This document shows, one piece after another, positions 59,707 through 64,000 of a stretch of 64,000 nt of DNA (the stretch's first letter is position 1; each line of letters opens with the position of its first letter). The stretch is from Xenophilus arseniciresistens (GTDB lineage Bacteria; Pseudomonadota; Gammaproteobacteria; Burkholderiales; Burkholderiaceae_C). The notes under the pieces are model-generated. The model did not search any database. It saw nothing but the letters and a program-made list of their open reading frames with translations, and was not told where the DNA came from. The stretch is from assembly GCF_028023875.1 (NCBI RefSeq), contig NZ_JAQIPB010000001.1, positions 248,001-312,000 of the forward strand, given 5' to 3'. The translations under genes were made by a program, and so were the position numbers.

Positions 59707-62700
59707 TCAGCGCGTGCGCTGCAGTTCGCGGCGTTCGGCGTCGGTCAGTTGCGAGAGCAATTCAGGGCGCAGCGCACTGCCCTGCCCCACCAGTTGCACG
59801 AAGCTGGCCGGGTCGTAGCGCGCCGTCGGCCCGGCCGGGACGGCGGGCGCCTGCGCGCCGGATCCGCCGGCCGGCGCCGCCGCGTCGTTGCCAAAGCCCA
59901 CCACGCGCACCGTGAACACCGAGGGCAGCGCCTGGCGTGCGGCCGCGCGCTCGCGCTGCACCACCTCCTGCGCGGCCGTTGTGGCCTGCTGCGCGGCCGC
60001 GCTCGCGTTGGTCAACGCGCCGATGTTCACGGCCGCCACCACCGGGATGCCCACGGCCTCGCCCTGCACCTGGATGTTCTCGGCATTGAGCACCTGCAAA
60101 GCTGCGAGGTTCACGTTGCCCGAGACGCGAATGCCCGCCTCGCCCGCATCGATGGTGCCCAGCGGCGCGATCAGGTCCACGTCGCCTGGCGGCACTTCGG
60201 GAATCGGGTTCAGCGTGGCAATGCCGGCGCCGGTGTTGGGTGTCGATGGCGACAGCGACACATTGCCCACGCTGTCGTACACGCGCCGCTGCGGCGTGGC
60301 CACCACCGTGGTCTTGGCGCCGCGGCCGGCGTTGATGTCGCCCTCTGCCGACCAGGCCAGGATGTTGCCGCCGAAGGTGGTGAAGATGCGGCTCTGGCCC
60401 ATCAGGATGTCGCCCTGCGAGAAGATGTTGATGTCACCCTCCCCCTGGGTCAGCACGCCCGAGCCTGCGCCGGGGTTGAAGCCGCCGTCCACGCCGACCA
60501 GGGTGCGGCCGCCCGGCACCATCAGGCTGATGTTGCCGCCGAAATCGGTGTGGATACCGGCATCGTTGACCTTGTAGAAGGGCACGCTGTAGCCCGGGCT
60601 TCCCATGGCGATCCACTCATCCTCGCGCACATATTCGACGCCGGGCACCGGCCTGCGGCGCGGCAGCTCCTCGGTCACGTACTGTGGGTAGTACAGCGCG
60701 CTGCTGAACATGGTCAGATCGCCTTCGTAGTCGATGGCCTGGCCCTGCGCGTCCTGCGTGGGCAGCAAGGTGGCGATGGCTTCACGCCCGCGCAGGTAGC
60801 TGCCCTGGCGCGGGCCGTCCACCTGGTTGTACTCGCGCCCGGCCGCCTTGAGTTCGGCGTAGTAGACGTTGCGCAGGAACACGCGCTGCTGCTCGATGGG
60901 CAATGCGTCGAAGAAGGCGCGCGCATCCATGGTGGCGGCATCGAAATGCAGGCCGCGGCCGTTGGCGCCGCCAAAGCGCTGCGTCAACCAGTTCACCAGG
61001 TGCAGCTGGCTCTCGAGCTTGTACTCGCGCGCCAGGTCGCGGTTGCTTGCGGTGCCGCCGCTGGCCAGTGCCTGGCGGCGGGCCTGGTCCAGCGTGGCCT
61101 GCTGCGCGGCCATGAAGGCCTGCGCACCGGCCTCGTCGCCGGTGTAGCCGAACTCGGCTGCGAGCCACTGCGACAGCGTGATGCTGCCGACGTAGGCGCG
61201 CACCACCTTGCCCTGCTGGTCGGCCAGTGGCCGGCCCGCGTCGGCCACGTTGGCCGCGTCCAGATAGCGCGCCGCGAACGCACGCCAGTCCGCGCCATCG
61301 CGGCCCATGCCTGCGGCTGCCGCAATGCCCGCGCCGCTGCTGCGGTCGCCCGGCACCACGTTGGCGACGGGGCCCAGGCTGCGCAGCTCACCCTTGTCGG
61401 CCATGTAGAGGTCGCGACCGGCGCTCACATCCAGCAGGCCCGGGCCCGCGATGTAGAAGCTGCTGTAGCGCACGTCGCGTCCGGCCTGCACCACCGACAC
61501 GTCGTCGGCGCTGGTGTGGACGATCAGGTTGCCGCGCATCGTGGGGCCGTTGGTCGCCGCGGGGCGGTGTGGGGCTGAAGGGTCCGCGGCGTTGGCGATG
61601 GTGGTCCAGCCACCCGCGCCGTTGCGCAGGCCGCCGTTGTCGTAGCTGCCCAGCGGTGTGCCCGAATCGGTGATATCGCGGCCCGCGCGGATCGCCACCG
61701 CGCCGCCGCCGTCGTACCACATGCCGGACTGGTTGGCCACGCCGGTGATGCTGTTGAGGTAGATGATGGAGCCGGTGCGTGCGCCCACGATGTCACCCTG
61801 CACGGCGTAGTAGCGCGCGGGCTGCTGGCCCACATGCACATGGCCGGAGGCGCTGGGCGCCACGAAGGGGAACAGCGTGTAGCCCGCGCCCGTGTAGCTG
61901 GTGTTGCCTGAGGTGAGTGAGAAGAAGAGGCCCGGCGCCACGGCATCGGCGCTCACGTTGTGCAGCAGGTGGCGGCCGTACCAGACCGGGTCGCCATAGC
62001 CGACGAAGCCGGGGTTGAAGGGGCTGACCAGTCGCGTCGGGTCAGCGCCCGAGGCCGAGAAGTTGGCGCCTGCGGCATGGAGCGAATCGGCCGCCAGCAG
62101 CTCGAGCTGGCCGGTGCCGCCCACGGCGAACTGGCTGCTCACCGGCGACGGTGCCAAGGTGACACCGCGCATGGCGCCATTCGGGCTGCCGTAGAACACG
62201 CTGCCGTTGGCCGCCGCGGCGCGGAACACCGAGGGGTAGAGCGCATGCATGTCGGTCGGCGCAGCGTCGGAAGCCTGGCCCCCATCCACCGGGTTGAGCG
62301 TGGGCGTGAGGCTGCCACCGGCCGCCAGCAGGTCGATGGCGGTGGAGGGTGTCCACAGCGAGAACCAGCTGTAGCCGCCGTTGGTGTAGCTCCAGCCGTT
62401 GGCGCTGAAAGGCGTGCCGCCGCTGAGCTGGGGCCCGCGGCCCGGATCGGCCGCCGACCCGAGCACGAGGTCGCCGCGCGCGTCGATGCGCGCGGTGGAA
62501 TCGCCCAGCAGCAGCACCGGCCCGCCCGCGGACGAGGCCGAGGTGGCGCTGAAGACGTCGCCGGGGCGCGAATCCTTCGGGTTCTGGGTGCCGAAGCGCA
62601 ATGCGACGGTGCCGACGGCGCCGGTCTCCATGCGCAGCGCGCCGCGCAAATTGGCGATGCTGCCGTTGACTTCGAGCCGGTGCACGCCGCCCAGTGGCAG

Positions 62701-64000
62701 GCTGTTGGCGACCGGATCGAAATTGCTGCCGGTGAAGGCGTTGAGCGCCGGGTCGGCGTTCAGGCCGCCACCGATCCGGATGTCCAGGTCGCCGCCGCCG
62801 GTGAGCACCAGGCCGCCATCGGCCGTCACGCGGCCCGTGCTGGCCACGGCCAGGTTCAGGCCCGTGCTTCGCAGCAGGTAGGCGCCGCCGTGGTCACCCT
62901 TGGGTTGCAGCATGCCGGCATTGCCACCGGCTTCCAGCACGAGGTTGCCGCCGCCCAGCGTGCCGTAGCCCGTGAAGCCGACCAGGCGCGGCATGTCGTC
63001 GAAGGTGCCGTAGTAGTTGGCCCCCTCCGGCGGTCGTACGTAGGTGCCGAAGTTGATCCACCAGGCGGCGGGCACAGCTTCTGCGCCGGTCTGCACGCTG
63101 CCCGTGCCCTGGCGCCACAGCCAGTTGCCCACCGACGAGGTCGGCGTGAGCAGGCTGGTGGCCACGATCTCGCCTTCGAAGCGCAGCAAGTTGGTGGTGC
63201 CGATCAGGCTGTCGCCGCTGATGTTGCGGCCCGCGCGCATCAGCAGGTTGCCGCCCGATTCGGGGTACCAGGCCGCATAGAGACTCTGCGCGCCGCCATC
63301 GACCATGGCCTCGAAGGGTTCGCCCAACGCGCCAAGCACCAGGCCGCCGACCGTGCTGCGCGGCAGGTTGTAGCGGTCCGAACCGTTGACCGCGGGCAAT
63401 GCCGCAGACGGCGTGCCCGCGGTGTAAATGCCATAGAGCGAGCTGGTGGCGATGTCGCCTGCCGAGACCAGCCGCAGGTCGCCGGTGCCGGTACGCACGA
63501 CGCTGGAAAGTTGCTCGCGCACGCCGGCCCGCGGGCTGAAGGCCATGTCGGGCGGCACGGCCGGCTGATCGATGGCGGTCAGCTCGCCATAGCCATAGGT
63601 GTTGAGGTCGCCCACAGGGGCGAAGAGCATGTTCATCACCTCCTCGGCCTGCGCGGGCGTGATCGGCTCGCCCTGCACCGGCACGAAGCTCATCACGTAC
63701 TCGCCCCAGAAGTCGATCACCAGTTGCTCGAACAGCGTCAGATCGCCCCACTTGTAGGTGGCTGGCGAGCCCGTTCCCGGCACGGGCTGCACCTCGCCGA
63801 CCCGGCCGTAGTGGGCGTCCGAGAAGCGCAGGCTGGCCGGCGTGCCATGCCGCGTGGCAAGCCGGTCGGCGGCCGAGGCATCGGCCCCCGCCACGAGCGA
63901 GAGATCCCACGACTGCAAGCCCGCGGGCAGCATGGGCGCCACGGCCCAGATGCGGCCCTGGTTGCCATCGCCGTCGCGCGGGCGCAGGTCCACCTCGTCC
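59707..64000 (-). CDS. Filamentous-haemagglutinin-type exoprotein (TpsA), C-terminal part; runs off the right edge
   Basis: At least 1430 residues of a giant secreted beta-helix protein; the frame stays open to the last base, so the N-terminus and TPS domain lie outside the window. Features are repeats of the GGNLLMRAGRNISGDS / VSAGRDLYMADKG type, Gly/Ala/Asn-rich strands and short motifs such as IRAGRDI. The C-terminal 500 residues fit the filamentous-haemagglutinin family domain DUF3739 (GVDGGFNPGAGSGVLTQGEG, GGNISLMVPGGRT, ILMGQSRIFTTFGGN). It ends in a charged tail DAERRELQRTR after a Pro/Ala linker. The partner transporter is encoded downstream on the same strand. It probably acts as a surface adhesin or is released. 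Confidence 0.88.
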   Translation of the reverse strand, partial: DEVDLRPRDGDGNQGRIWAVAPMLPAGLQSWDLSLVAGADASAADRLATRHGTPASLRFSDAHYGRVGEVQPVPGTGSPATYKWGDLTLFEQLVIDFWGEYVMSFVPVQGEPITPAQAEEVMNMLFAPVGDLNTYGYGELTAIDQPAVPPDMAFSPRAGVREQLSSVVRTGTGDLRLVSAGDIATSSLYGIYTAGTPSAALPAVNGSDRYNLPRSTVGGLVLGALGEPFEAMVDGGAQSLYAAWYPESGGNLLMRAGRNISGDSLIGTTNLLRFEGEIVATSLLTPTSSVGNWLWRQGTGSVQTGAEAVPAAWWINFGTYVRPPEGANYYGTFDDMPRLVGFTGYGTLGGGNLVLEAGGNAGMLQPKGDHGGAYLLRSTGLNLAVASTGRVTADGGLVLTGGGDLDIRIGGGLNADPALNAFTGSNFDPVANSLPLGGVHRLEVNGSIANLRGALRMETGAVGTVALRFGTQNPKDSRPGDVFSATSASSAGGPVLLLGDSTARIDARGDLVLGSAADPGRGPQLSGGTPFSANGWSYTNGGYSWFSLWTPSTAIDLLAAGGSLTPTLNPVDGGQASDAAPTDMHALYPSVFRAAAANGSVFYGSPNGAMRGVTLAPSPVSSQFAVGGTGQLELLAADSLHAAGANFSASGADPTRLVSPFNPGFVGYGDPVWYGRHLLHNVSADAVAPGLFFSLTSGNTSYTGAGYTLFPFVAPSASGHVHVGQQPARYYAVQGDIVGARTGSIIYLNSITGVANQSGMWYDGGGAVAIRAGRDITDSGTPLGSYDNGGLRNGAGGWTTIANAADPSAPHRPAATNGPTMRGNLIVHTSADDVSVVQAGRDVRYSSFYIAGPGLLDVSAGRDLYMADKGELRSLGPVANVVPGDRSSGAGIAAAAGMGRDGADWRAFAARYLDAANVADAGRPLADQQGKVVRAYVGSITLSQWLAAEFGYTGDEAGAQAFMAAQQATLDQARRQALASGGTASNRDLAREYKLESQLHLVNWLTQRFGGANGRGLHFDAATMDARAFFDALPIEQQRVFLRNVYYAELKAAGREYNQVDGPRQGSYLRGREAIATLLPTQDAQGQAIDYEGDLTMFSSALYYPQYVTEELPRRRPVPGVEYVREDEWIAMGSPGYSVPFYKVNDAGIHTDFGGNISLMVPGGRTLVGVDGGFNPGAGSGVLTQGEGDINIFSQGDILMGQSRIFTTFGGNILAWSAEGDINAGRGAKTTVVATPQRRVYDSVGNVSLSPSTPNTGAGIATLNPIPEVPPGDVDLIAPLGTIDAGEAGIRVSGNVNLAALQVLNAENIQVQGEAVGIPVVAAVNIGALTNASAAAQQATTAAQEVVQRERAAARQALPSVFTVRVVGFGNDAAAPAGGSGAQAPAVPAGPTARYDPASFVQLVGQGSALRPELLSQLTDAERRELQRTR

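Overview
The window is a chromosomal segment of a very high-G+C Gram-negative bacterium, most probably a betaproteobacterium of the family Comamonadaceae (Acidovorax/Delftia/Comamonas type). This placement is an inference from base composition, codon use, the conserved order tetR - pcm-like - rhodanese - tolC - waaA, the Bug-type solute-binding protein and the pilE-fimT-pilVWXY1 arrangement. I see no rRNA, tRNA, insertion sequence, prophage, integron or CRISPR array. Coding density is high, genes sit in short operons, and no gap between genes exceeds about 250 bases.

Layout. 0-3.7 kb: a ferric-iron ABC transporter (fbpABC type). 3.6-8.7 kb: a two-component system (7TM-type histidine kinase and NarL/FixJ regulator) whose genes are separated by three small exported proteins, one of them visibly AT-richer. 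8.8-15.1 kb: metabolism and stress genes (glyoxalase I, DUF4440 protein, haloacid dehalogenase, Entner-Doudoroff eda-edd, OmpA-like protein, ChaC, lipoprotein SodC). 15.2-22.1 kb: a molybdenum-hydroxylase locus (CoxG-, CoxS-, CoxM- and CoxL-like subunits, a Bug binding protein, a divergent MarR regulator with a palindromic operator, and a MocA-like cofactor cytidylyltransferase). 22.2-29.1 kb: pdxH, an OmpA lipoprotein operon, an AEC transporter, and a metal-receptor operon (TonB-dependent receptor with a His-rich loop, DUF2946-like protein, msrA). 29.3-35.4 kb: tetR, pcm-like, rhodanese, tolC, waaA and phosphomannomutase. 35.6-40.7 kb: alkylation repair (Ada/AraC/AlkA fusion plus ogt), a DMT exporter and two c-type cytochromes. 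40.9-48.6 kb: minor pilins and a PilY1 that carries a PA14 domain in place of the usual von Willebrand A domain.

49.3-64 kb is the most unusual part. It is a ten-gene minus-strand operon-like run: a two-partner-secretion (TPS) transporter, an ExbB-like protein fused to periplasmic DUF2341 and LamG-like domains, ExbD, a TonB-like protein, a large porin, a coiled-coil periplasmic protein, a parvulin isomerase, a YbjN-domain protein, a small charged protein, and a secreted TonB C-terminal-domain protein without a membrane anchor. It lies next to a giant filamentous-haemagglutinin-type exoprotein (C-terminal part only; it runs off the right edge). I infer a proton-motive-force-coupled envelope machine dedicated to export, surface display or use of that exoprotein. 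This is my main candidate for an undescribed system.

All functional calls come from reading motifs by eye; no database search was run. Start codons were chosen from signal peptides, Shine-Dalgarno (SD) sequences and family N-termini where possible.
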